A DNA stretch of 5,264 bases. Origin: Coriobacteriales bacterium. GTDB lineage: Bacteria; Actinomycetota; Coriobacteriia; Coriobacteriales; UBA8131. Position numbers and translations under genes: made by a program. The first letter of the stretch is position 1, and each line of letters begins with the position of its first letter. The stretch is from assembly GCA_031286245.1 (NCBI GenBank), contig JAITUO010000210.1:1-5264 (forward strand), in the 5' to 3' direction. Below the pieces are notes generated by a model that was given only the letters and a program-made list of their open reading frames with translations, ran no database searches and had not been told where the DNA came from. Positions 1 to 5,264 of this stretch are shown piece after piece.

Positions 1-441
1 GTAAAACAGAACAGCAATGATGCCGCCGGCTCCCAGTAAAACCAGCCACCAGACCGACATTACTGCCACGACGATTCCCACTCCTACAGCCAACAGACAG
101 AGTACCAGGCCGAAATAGAGGGCTGATCGGGGATTGATGGCGTTATATATTATCGAAGCATCGGTCTCATCAGTGATTGTCTCTTCTGTATCGAGGCCGA
201 CAATGAAATCTTTATAGTCATTCAAGGTATTTACAGCAGACTGTGCCAACAGCGAACACAAAAGCATCAACAACCAACAGGCTGAAGCCCGGTTATCGCC
301 GATGAAAGGCACAAAACCATGTAGTGCCCAGGCTGCTGCTCCGCCGACTGCGACGGCAGATAGCGCCGCCGTCCACGAAGGAGGCTTGGTCAGTTGCAGG
401 GCGGCTTTGAAAGTAAAAGGTTGATAGGTCATTTGATTCAT
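1..441 (-). CDS. UbiA-family prenyltransferase, MenA-like (N-terminal part; 3' end outside window)
   Basis: Membrane prenyltransferase that would attach a polyprenyl chain to an aromatic acceptor; 1,4-dihydroxy-2-naphthoate in menaquinone synthesis is the likeliest. The first 147 residues are visible and the frame is open to the window edge. Hydrophobic segments lie near residues 23-43, 51-70, 106-126 and 128-147. Between the second and third is the first Asp-rich motif of the family, N71-x2-N74-D75-x2-D78-x3-G82-x-D84, which binds Mg-diphosphate of the prenyl donor. The loop after it is acidic (TEETITDETD) and followed by INPRSA. The second Asp motif should lie beyond the edge. I chose the ATG at 441 because it overlaps the serA stop as ATGA; a second in-frame ATG three codons on is possible. 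The family is clear, but the acceptor (naphthoate, hydroxybenzoate or other) cannot be read from this half. This reading frame has no separate promoter and is probably translated by coupling to serA. Confidence 0.85.
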   Translation of the reverse strand, partial: MNQMTYQPFTFKAALQLTKPPSWTAALSAVAVGGAAAWALHGFVPFIGDNRASACWLLMLLCSLLAQSAVNTLNDYKDFIVGLDTEETITDETDASIIYNAINPRSALYFGLVLCLLAVGVGIVVAVMSVWWLVLLGAGGIIAVLFY

Positions 442-2021
442 AATTGGATGAACCATCCTCTCTCCGAGCCGACCGAGGCGTCAATACGCGCCCGTAACTC
501 GGTATCTATCGGGTCGTCAACATTCATCATTACCAGCACCCGGTCAGAGTCCTCACGGATGCCGATCTCCATCGTCGAGATATTGATGCCAGCTTCTCCC
601 AGCATGGTACCGATACGGCCCAACTGGCCGGGACGGTCTGGGTAACTGACGATGTAGATGTATTTCTTGGGGATAAGATCAAGCATGAAGCCCATCACCG
701 AAATGATTCGTACGGTGTCATAAGAGCCGAAGGTCGTGATCGATACTTCATAGCTCTCGGCTCCACAGCGGGCTTCAAAAGTGACCTTGCTGGCATATTC
801 GGTACGCATTTCGCTGGTCTCTACCCGCACCTTGACACCGCGTTGCTCAGCAATGTAGCTGGCATTGACAAAGTTCACAGGAGCGTCAGAGAACAATGAA
901 AAAACACCGCGTAGGGCAGCTGATCCTAACAAGGTGCAATCGTTTTTGGCCAGGTCACCAAACACCCTGACAGTCAGAGACTCAATCGCACCGCCGGCCA
1001 ATTGAGCCAAAAAGACACCAGCGGTTTGGGCTGCTTCGACAAAAGGACGGACTGCTGTCATGACATCATCTGGCACCAGAGGCACATTGACTGCTGTCGG
1101 TACCATGCGGCCTTCGAGACCGAGGTTGACATACTCAGCAATCTGGATACCAGCCCGTTCCTGGGCTTCGACCGTCGAGGCGCCTAGATGAGGAACCAAA
1201 ACAGCAGCATCCAATTCGTGTAATGGTGATTCAGTGCAAGGTTCAGTTGCATAGACGTCGATACCGGCACCAGCTACTTTACCGCTTCTGATGGCATCTG
1301 CCAAAGCCAACTCATCATAGATACCACCGCGAGCGGCATTAACGAGATAGACGCCATCCTTCATTTTTGCGAATTGGTCTGGCCCAAACATACCGATGGT
1401 CTCTTTGGTTTTCGGCAGGTGAACTGTGATGAAGTCCGCCTGGGGCAGGATATCATCGATGTTGTCATACAATGCCACACCGATCTCATCAGCACGTTCC
1501 TGTGTGGCATAAGGGTCATAACCGATGCAACGCATCTCAAAAGAACGGGCCCGAGCGGCTACCAAGCCACCGATGCGCCCGATCCCAAAGATCGCCAGGG
1601 TCTTTTGATATAGCTCGTTACCTGTGAACTTGTTACGTTCCCATAAACCTTGTTTCATTGAGGCGTTAGCTTGAGGAGTCCGGCGTGCTACTGCCAGCAT
1701 CAAAGCCATGGTCTGTTCAGCAGCACTGACAACATTGGAAGTCGGGGCATTACAGACAATCACTCCATGCTCGGTGGCAGCCTCGACATCGACATTATCA
1801 ACCCCAACTCCGGCTCGACCGATGACCTTCAGGTTGACAGCAGTCTCAATGACCTCACGATTGGCCTGGGTGGCTGAACGAACAATCAAGGCGTCGTATC
1901 CACCGATAACCTGCAGCAGGTCCTCAGCGGAGAGGTCCAGTATCACATCTACTTGATGCCCGGCAGCCATTAGCATCCCGATGCCGGTATCGGCGATTTT
2001 TTCAGCAACAAGAATCTTCAT
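438..2021 (-). CDS. serA: D-3-phosphoglycerate dehydrogenase, long form with ASB and ACT domains
   Basis: Catalyses the NAD-dependent oxidation of 3-phosphoglycerate to 3-phosphohydroxypyruvate, the first step of serine synthesis, in the cytosol. It has 527 residues, the usual length of the long (type I) enzymes. The catalytic half carries GRAGVGVDNVD (68-78), the NAD-binding GIGRIG (146-151) and the catalytic triad Arg231 (in NAARGG), Glu260 (in YATEP) and His278 (in PHLGAST). An allosteric-substrate-binding domain spans about 318-450, and an ACT domain about 454-527. Tyr460, Asp462 and Asn480 match the serine-binding Tyr-x-Asp...Asn pattern known in the Mycobacterium tuberculosis enzyme, so serine feedback is likely (inference). 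The start at 2021 has GGAGG six bases upstream. It lies 76 bp downstream of the aminotransferase gene, probably in one transcript, and its TGA overlaps the next start by 4 bp. Nothing looks broken. Confidence 0.97.
   Translation of the reverse strand: MKILVAEKIADTGIGMLMAAGHQVDVILDLSAEDLLQVIGGYDALIVRSATQANREVIETAVNLKVIGRAGVGVDNVDVEAATEHGVIVCNAPTSNVVSAAEQTMALMLAVARRTPQANASMKQGLWERNKFTGNELYQKTLAIFGIGRIGGLVAARARSFEMRCIGYDPYATQERADEIGVALYDNIDDILPQADFITVHLPKTKETIGMFGPDQFAKMKDGVYLVNAARGGIYDELALADAIRSGKVAGAGIDVYATEPCTESPLHELDAAVLVPHLGASTVEAQERAGIQIAEYVNLGLEGRMVPTAVNVPLVPDDVMTAVRPFVEAAQTAGVFLAQLAGGAIESLTVRVFGDLAKNDCTLLGSAALRGVFSLFSDAPVNFVNASYIAEQRGVKVRVETSEMRTEYASKVTFEARCGAESYEVSITTFGSYDTVRIISVMGFMLDLIPKKYIYIVSYPDRPGQLGRIGTMLGEAGINISTMEIGIREDSDRVLVMMNVDDPIDTELRARIDASVGSERGWFIQL
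446..465 (-). promoter_or_regulatory. Distant purine-rich ribosome binding site with small hairpin before the prenyltransferase start
   Basis: On the minus strand the last codons of serA carry GGAGAGAGG (457-465), 15 nt before the prenyltransferase ATG, which is too far for an ordinary Shine-Dalgarno. Between them GGATG and CATCC (446-450 and 454-458) can pair around a 3-nt loop. This small stem takes up the last two G residues of the purine run. It could shorten the effective spacing or limit independent initiation. Either way, coupling through the ATGA overlap is the simplest reading. The stem is only 5 bp and may be incidental. Confidence 0.3.
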
Positions 2022-2027
2022 CGCTGT

Positions 2028-2032
2028 CCTCC
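2028..2032 (-). promoter_or_regulatory. serA ribosome binding site
   Basis: GGAGG on the minus strand, six bases before the ATG at 2021. It fixes the serA start. Confidence 0.85.
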
Positions 2033-2037
2033 ATTCT

Positions 2038-2053
2038 GCCGCTGACTGGCGGC
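2038..2053 (-). other. Small hairpin upstream of the serA ribosome binding site
   Basis: GCCGC and GCGGC can pair around a 6-nt loop in the 76-bp aminotransferase-serA gap, five bases upstream of the GGAGG. There is no T tract, so it is not an intrinsic terminator. It could be an mRNA processing or stability element, or chance. No promoter with two good boxes is visible in this gap, which supports co-transcription with the gene before it. Confidence 0.3.
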
Positions 2054-2097
2054 TCTGCTACTTAGCTTAATACCGCTTGGCCAAACAAGCACTCATC

Positions 2098-3243
2098 CTA
2101 CTGCTCGATCAAAACGGCTTCTGCAGCCTTGATGCCACTGCCTGGCTCGAATGCAAACCCCAGTTCAGCCAGGCTCATCTCCAAAGCTGCCAAAGTGGTG
2201 ATAATGTCGAAGCCACTGAAGTAACCCAGATGCCCGACACGGAAAATCCGCCCGTTATAATCATCCTGCCCGCCAGCTACGGTGACGCCGTGTTTATCCT
2301 TCATCAAATTGACGAGTTTCTTACCATCGATGCCCTCTGGTACCCAGACTGGGGTGACCGCGTTACCACGCCCCTCGGCTGGTGCAAACAGCTCCAGGCC
2401 GAGCGCCTCACATCCCTGACGGGTCGCTTCGGCCAGGCGGGCATGACGGGCTATGACATTCTCCATCCCCTCCTCACGTAGCATCCGTAGGGATTCAGCC
2501 AAACCGGTCATCAATGAGACCGCAGGTGTGAATGGTGTCGTGTCATCTTTGAGGTCTTTTCTATACTTCTTCCAGTCAAAATAATACTTCGGCAATGTAG
2601 AACGTTCACAGGCAGCCCAAGCCTTGGCACTGACACTGACAGCTGCCAGCCCCGGCGGCAGCATCAAGCCTTTCTGTGAGCCAGTCATCACAACGTCGAG
2701 CCCCCATTCGTCAGTGCGGCATTCGACGGCACCGATGCCGGTGATGCTGTCAACTATCAGCACGCATTCGGGGAATTGCCTGACCAGGGCACCGACAGCC
2801 TGCACATCGTTGAGCACACCGGATGAGGTCTCCGACTGGGTGACAACCACCCCGCGGGTATCCGGATTATCCGCCAGAAAAGCGGCGATGTCAGAAGCTG
2901 CGACCACCTGTTGCCAGCCATAATCAATACGATGGACATCCAGGCCGTAAACCTTGGCGATCGAAGCCATGCGTTCGCCAAATTTGCCGTTCTGAGCGAC
3001 CACGATCTTATCCCCAGCGCAAAAACAACTGGCAATTGATGATTCCATTGCTCCGGTACCAGACGATGCGAAGATCAGCACATCGTTTTCGGTCTGGAAA
3101 ACATATTTCAAGCCATCGACACATTCGCGGACAATTGTCTCGAACTCCTCAGTACGGTGATGGATCATCGGGCGCGCCGTGGCCAGCAGGACTTCCTGCG
3201 GTACCGGTGTCGGCCCCGGCGTCATCAGATATTTCTTTTGCAT
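2098..3243 (-). CDS. Class V PLP-dependent aminotransferase (PucG/serine-glyoxylate type), probable phosphoserine aminotransferase
   Basis: Fold-type I, class V aminotransferase of 381 residues, full length for the alanine/serine-glyoxylate (COG0075) group. Visible motifs are the N-terminal MTPGPTPVP (7-15); the cofactor-phosphate loop SSGTGAMES (60-68); Asp165 in VDSITGIGA, expected to contact the pyridine nitrogen; Lys191 in TGSQKGL, the Schiff-base lysine; TPFTPAVSL (236-244); and Arg335 in FRVGHLG, expected to bind the substrate carboxylate. The family includes serine-pyruvate, alanine-glyoxylate and serine-glyoxylate enzymes. Members in methanogens have been reported to make phosphoserine from phosphohydroxypyruvate. 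Because serA follows directly, the inferred role is that transamination, replacing classical SerC; I leave the symbol empty because it is not a SerC-type protein. The ATG at 3243 has AGGAGG five bases upstream. A different donor/acceptor pair, such as serine-glyoxylate, remains possible. Confidence 0.9.
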   Translation of the reverse strand: MQKKYLMTPGPTPVPQEVLLATARPMIHHRTEEFETIVRECVDGLKYVFQTENDVLIFASSGTGAMESSIASCFCAGDKIVVAQNGKFGERMASIAKVYGLDVHRIDYGWQQVVAASDIAAFLADNPDTRGVVVTQSETSSGVLNDVQAVGALVRQFPECVLIVDSITGIGAVECRTDEWGLDVVMTGSQKGLMLPPGLAAVSVSAKAWAACERSTLPKYYFDWKKYRKDLKDDTTPFTPAVSLMTGLAESLRMLREEGMENVIARHARLAEATRQGCEALGLELFAPAEGRGNAVTPVWVPEGIDGKKLVNLMKDKHGVTVAGGQDDYNGRIFRVGHLGYFSGFDIITTLAALEMSLAELGFAFEPGSGIKAAEAVLIEQ

Positions 3244-3248
3244 GGTAG

Positions 3249-3254
3249 CCTCCT
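3249..3254 (-). promoter_or_regulatory. Ribosome binding site of the aminotransferase gene
   Basis: A perfect AGGAGG on the minus strand with 6 nt between it and the ATG at 3243 when counted to the last G (3249). It fixes the start. Confidence 0.85.
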
Positions 3255-3264
3255 GAAGTGCTAT

Positions 3265-3300
3265 GTAACCCCCAGTTACTAAAGGTAAGCAAGTAGTATA
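3265..3300 (-). promoter_or_regulatory. Candidate promoter -10 element and leader hairpin for the aminotransferase-serA-prenyltransferase unit
   Basis: In the 165-bp gap before the aminotransferase the minus strand reads TATACT (3295-3300), one mismatch from the sigma-70 -10 consensus. It would give a leader of about 45 nt. I see no convincing -35 hexamer 16-18 bases upstream, so this is a half promoter only. The -10 lies in a short inverted repeat (AAGTAG/CTACTT, 3291-3296 and 3304-3309). Downstream, GTAAC/GTTAC (3265-3269, 3275-3279) can form a 5-bp stem with a 5-nt C/G-rich loop in the leader. I recognise no known riboswitch or T-box in this leader. Confidence 0.35.
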
Positions 3301-3353
3301 GCGCTACTTTAACCTATTGATTTAGATGAGCCGCCTGTCCCGGTTCAGTAATA

Positions 3354-3362
3354 TGTGGATAA
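3354..3362 (-). promoter_or_regulatory. Single perfect DnaA-box 9-mer
   Basis: The minus strand reads TTATCCACA, the consensus DnaA box, in the gap between the acidic protein and the aminotransferase. I saw no second box, no AT-rich unwinding tract and no replication gene nearby, so it is not evidence for an origin. It may be a regulatory or titration site, or chance. Confidence 0.3.
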
Positions 3363-3375
3363 GACCGCCGGTCTT
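3361..3375 (-). terminator. Weak candidate terminator after the acidic repeat protein
   Basis: AAGACC and GGTCTT form a perfect 6-bp stem around a 3-nt loop, 34 bp downstream of the stop codon of the acidic protein gene. No clear T run follows on the minus strand (it continues ATCCAC), so termination efficiency is doubtful. It is far weaker than the hairpin at 4762-4794. Confidence 0.3.
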
Positions 3376-3408
3376 TCTAGGCTTGAATAACTATGTAACT
3401 TAGAAAAC

Positions 3409-4710
3409 TCACATCATCCCCTGCATGGGGTCGGGGTCATAATTCATTTCCATGGTGATCTCGTGGGAAGTCTGTCCTTTAATCAGGTCGACGTACGTGT
3501 CGACGTCACGATAATCAACCCGGACCGCTCCGATACGATAATTCGCCCAGGGAAGCTGGATTTTGGCCTTGCCTGCGTCATCAACACGCACCCGGGCTGG
3601 ATAGCCGGTCTCAGCCTTGAAGGTCACATCCGCTCCTTCTACAGGTTTGCCAGTCTTGTCATCCAGGACTGTCACAGTCAGCCAGCACTCCGGTTTTTCG
3701 GAAGTTGTGAAGGTAAACACTGACTCAACTGGTGCATGGGCCAGCTCAACTCCAACCGGCTCCATACGGCAATCCAAGGTATACAGGCCTACTGCCGAGG
3801 GCGCTTGTAGTGTTACTTTAGCGAAGTAAAGCCCAAACCGTGGTGCTTCTGGCTCTCCCATCGTTACTGTGGCTACCAGTTCTTCTTCTAAGTAGATGTT
3901 TACTGCCTGGCCAAGCAGTGAACATTTTTCTATACAATTGATGCCGACATTCAATTCGAATTCAGTGTTGATCGGCACTGGTACCATTTCACGCCAGACC
4001 GACATACCGGTTGTATGCTGGATAGCCTCAAAAGTGAATTCGGCCTGTACAATTGCGTGGTTAAAGACCAGGGCTTCTGGAGCCAGCTCAGTTTCGTCTG
4101 TTGCGACGGGTTCAGAATCATCAGCCGCTGCTTCTGCCTCAACGATTTCGCCTTCAATTGGTTCGACTTCGCCATTGTTGTCGGTTATTTCCAGTTCATC
4201 TACTATTTCAACTGCATCGGAGGTTTCTGAGTCGGCTGTGACTAGATCTGTATCAGGAGCCTCTTCGTCAAAGTCGCTGTATTCAAACATATCCTCGCCG
4301 GGTGGGAAGAAGATAATATTCCAGGTATGCTCACCCGGCTCAGTCGGTAGCTGTACAGGGATACTCCCAGTTGTGATAATACCGGCTCCCAGATAGAGAT
4401 CGAGGTTTTTTTCAACTACTACCTGGTCGTTGGCATCGCCGATCAATACCACTCCGCCAGTCAGGTCACAGCCTTCAGGACAGCGGACATAGATTTCCAG
4501 TTCAGTGACCATGCCGACCGGGAACCATTTAGGCTGGTTAACGATTTCAATGACAGCGATGTGTTCGTCGATGTTTGCTTCTAAATCTTCTGTGAGGTCA
4601 AGGTTCTCTGCCTGTTCAAGGTTCTCTGTTTGTTCAAGGTTCTCTGCCTGATCAAGGTTCTCTGTTTGATCAAGGTTCTCTGTTTGTTCGATATCAAGCG
4701 ATTCAGCCAT
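3409..4710 (-). CDS. Uncharacterised acidic repeat protein: two CX3C Ig-like modules and a carboxypeptidase-regulatory-like domain
   Basis: I do not recognise this 433-residue protein. In order: residues 8-43 are six imperfect hexapeptides [E/D]-Q-[T/A]-E-N-L; residues 48-138 form a beta-rich module with C77-x3-C81; residues 139-213 are acidic low complexity, with about 30 Asp/Glu in 75 and no Lys, Arg or His; residues 214-230 look like the displaced last strand of the first module; residues 238-336 form a second, related module with C259-x3-C263 and C314; and residues 343-423 resemble a carboxypeptidase-regulatory-like (transthyretin-like) domain (TGKPVEGADVTFKAE, then VDDAGKAKIQLP and NYRIGAVRVDYRD). 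The first 60 residues contain no Lys or Arg, so there is no signal peptide, lipobox or membrane anchor, and the protein appears cytoplasmic or is exported by an unusual route. I chose the ATG at 4710 for its AAGGAGG. The longer open frame starting at 4791 begins inside the upstream terminator hairpin. Function is unknown; a scaffold or binding role is only a guess. Confidence 0.88.
   Translation of the reverse strand: MAESLDIEQTENLDQTENLDQAENLEQTENLEQAENLDLTEDLEANIDEHIAVIEIVNQPKWFPVGMVTELEIYVRCPEGCDLTGGVVLIGDANDQVVVEKNLDLYLGAGIITTGSIPVQLPTEPGEHTWNIIFFPPGEDMFEYSDFDEEAPDTDLVTADSETSDAVEIVDELEITDNNGEVEPIEGEIVEAEAAADDSEPVATDETELAPEALVFNHAIVQAEFTFEAIQHTTGMSVWREMVPVPINTEFELNVGINCIEKCSLLGQAVNIYLEEELVATVTMGEPEAPRFGLYFAKVTLQAPSAVGLYTLDCRMEPVGVELAHAPVESVFTFTTSEKPECWLTVTVLDDKTGKPVEGADVTFKAETGYPARVRVDDAGKAKIQLPWANYRIGAVRVDYRDVDTYVDLIKGQTSHEITMEMNYDPDPMQGMM
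4582..4689 (-). repeat. In-frame 18-bp tandem repeat, six units, in the acidic protein gene
   Basis: Six 18-bp units encode EQTENL, DQTENL, DQAENL, EQTENL, EQAENL and the diverged DLTEDL. Units 2-3 and units 4-5 form a 36-bp duplication that differs at only two positions, both the third base of the first Asp/Glu codon. The array therefore seems to have grown by 36-bp steps as well as by single units. Every unit keeps the reading frame, so copy number can change without a frameshift. Confidence 0.9.
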
Positions 4711-4715
4711 TGGCT

Positions 4716-4722
4716 CCTCCTT
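4716..4722 (-). promoter_or_regulatory. Ribosome binding site that decides the start of the acidic protein
   Basis: AAGGAGG on the minus strand, with 5 nt between it and the ATG at 4710. The alternative upstream ATG at 4791 has no such site and lies in a terminator arm. A 10-bp perfect palindrome, TTGTTAACAA (4721-4730), overlaps its upstream end and is a possible but unsupported operator. The AT-rich stretch 4711-4761 would have to hold any promoter of this gene; I see no clear pair of boxes there. Confidence 0.8.
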
Positions 4723-4752
4723 GTTAACAACCTGCTGACTTATTAATCGCTT

Positions 4753-4794
4753 AAAGAATAAAGCATGGAGGTTGAAAACACCAACCTCCATGCT
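4753..4794 (-). terminator. Strong intrinsic terminator of the flavoprotein gene
   Basis: A perfect 13-bp inverted repeat (4762-4774 and 4782-4794, starting AGCATGGAGG on the minus strand) with a 7-nt loop is followed on the minus strand by the T-rich TTTATTCTTT. It sits 63 bp after the flavoprotein stop and 51 bp before the acidic protein start, so it separates the two transcripts. No T tract follows it on the plus strand, where no gene is seen. Confidence 0.88.
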
Positions 4795-4856
4795 GATTTG
4801 TCTCTTACCCGAAAGCTTTAAAGCTCAGGCTATGCCAAAAATTACGGGCAAACAGT

Positions 4857-5264
4857 TTATGCCCAGGCTGATTCTTTTACCATCTCATGGCCGATGACCT
4901 GCCCGAAGACAGTCATCTCACAGATGTTGCCACCACCGGTCGGATACAGGAAGCCGTAGACCGAGCCGTTCTCGCCAGCGCAGTACAGCCGCTTGATCGG
5001 GCTACCGATACCGTCGATGACACGGCCTTTCTCATCCTTCTTCAAACCACCCTGGGTGTTCGGGACACCTGGATAAAGCTTGACAGCGTAGAAAGGCGGC
5101 TCTAACAGAGGTAGCAGGTCGTCGACGCGTTGGAAGTCTTTATCCTCATTGTTGGCACAGAAGCCGTTGAAGCGTTGCAGTGTCTCAGCCAGAGCGGCTG
5201 GGGTCATGCGGCCGTTGTTCTCCGGATCTTTCAAGATCTCAGCAGCCAGCTCTTCGATGGTGTT
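4857..5264 (-). CDS. FAD_binding_2-type flavoprotein dehydrogenase/reductase, C-terminal part (5' end outside window)
   Basis: The last 135 residues of a flavoprotein of the fumarate reductase/3-ketosteroid dehydrogenase superfamily. The frame is open to the window edge, so no start is assigned. Visible are the helical segment TPAALAETLQRFNGF (21-35), typical of the stretch before the C-terminal FAD-binding part, then PPFYAVKLYPG (56-66), TQGGLKKDEKGRVID (70-84) and the FAD-contacting RLYCAGENGSVYG and GGGNICEMTVFGQVIG segments (92-104, 110-125). At the positions where soluble fumarate reductases have a catalytic His (HTMGG) and a substrate Arg (NRLGGN), this protein has Asn69 and Thr109, so fumarate is unlikely. 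The SVYG-x2-Y107-x3-G111 pattern resembles the Tyr-x3-Gly active-site strand of 3-ketosteroid dehydrogenases. The substrate is unknown. The N-terminal GxGxxG motif and any heme or FMN domain would lie outside the window. Confidence 0.85.
   Translation of the reverse strand, partial: NTIEELAAEILKDPENNGRMTPAALAETLQRFNGFCANNEDKDFQRVDDLLPLLEPPFYAVKLYPGVPNTQGGLKKDEKGRVIDGIGSPIKRLYCAGENGSVYGFLYPTGGGNICEMTVFGQVIGHEMVKESAWA

Noticed and set aside
293..484. Minus-strand 63-codon open frame overlapping the end of serA
   Set aside because: It is an out-of-frame shadow; the frame starting at 441 carries the UbiA motif and extends to the window edge.
2022..2097. A separate promoter for serA in the 76-bp gap
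   Set aside because: No pair of -35/-10 boxes at proper spacing could be found; co-transcription with the aminotransferase is simpler.
2077..2481. Plus-strand open frame of 134 codons
   Set aside because: It is antisense to the C-terminal part of the well-supported aminotransferase, has no recognisable motif, and its product does not look like a known family.
3261..3399. Nine-base direct repeat CTATGTAAC at 3261-3269 and 3391-3399, as possible target-site duplications or att sites
   Set aside because: Nothing between the copies resembles a mobile element or terminal inverted repeats, and nine bases in AT-rich intergenic DNA is weak evidence.
3896..4396. Plus-strand Ser-rich open frame of 166 codons
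   Set aside because: It is the reverse complement of the acidic Glu/Asp-rich stretch of the minus-strand gene. Serine-rich low complexity is what such antisense frames produce.
4582..4689. Short direct repeats as a possible CRISPR array
   Set aside because: The 18-bp units are contiguous with no spacers and encode in-frame hexapeptides, so this is a coding tandem repeat.
4814..4825. Twelve-base palindrome AGCTTTAAAGCT between the flavoprotein stop and the terminator
   Set aside because: It has no loop and no T tract and lies in a 3' untranslated stretch; it is a restriction-site-like palindrome with no regulatory context.

Overview
The window is a compact, apparently bacterial chromosomal stretch of moderate GC. 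All five genes I can support lie on the minus strand, so they are transcribed from right to left. No RNA gene, insertion sequence, CRISPR array or phage gene is visible. The lineage cannot be fixed from sequence alone. A long-form SerA paired with a class V aminotransferase, a UbiA-type (probably menaquinone-pathway) prenyltransferase and a fumarate reductase/ketosteroid dehydrogenase-type flavoprotein would suit an anaerobic bacterium, for example Chloroflexota (Dehalococcoidia-like) or an anaerobic Gram-positive. That placement is inference.

Layout in transcription order: (1) 5264-4857, the C-terminal end of an FAD_binding_2-type flavoprotein whose start lies outside the window. It is closed by a strong intrinsic terminator (13-bp perfect stem, 4762-4794, followed by a T-rich run). 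(2) 4710-3409, an unrecognised 433-residue acidic, mostly beta protein. It has an 18-bp/6-residue tandem repeat, two related Ig-like modules each with a CX3C pair, a long acidic insertion in the first module, and a carboxypeptidase-regulatory-like (transthyretin-like) C-terminal domain. (3) A 165-bp gap (3244-3408) with a short hairpin, one perfect DnaA-box 9-mer, a candidate -10 element and the ribosome binding site of the next gene. (4) 3243-2098, a class V (PucG-type) aminotransferase. (5) 2021-438, a long-form D-3-phosphoglycerate dehydrogenase with intact catalytic and serine-binding residues. (6) 441-1, the N-terminal 147 residues of a UbiA-family prenyltransferase whose ATG overlaps the serA stop by 4 bp.

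The aminotransferase and SerA together plausibly carry 3-phosphoglycerate to phosphoserine, so they form a two-gene serine-biosynthesis unit. The prenyltransferase is translationally coupled to it although it belongs to quinone (or other prenyl-lipid) metabolism. The acidic repeat protein and the flavoprotein upstream are separated from this unit and from each other by a terminator or a sizeable gap, so a common function is not shown. The acidic mosaic protein is the part of the window most likely to be undescribed; the rest is recognisable metabolism with some unusual details.
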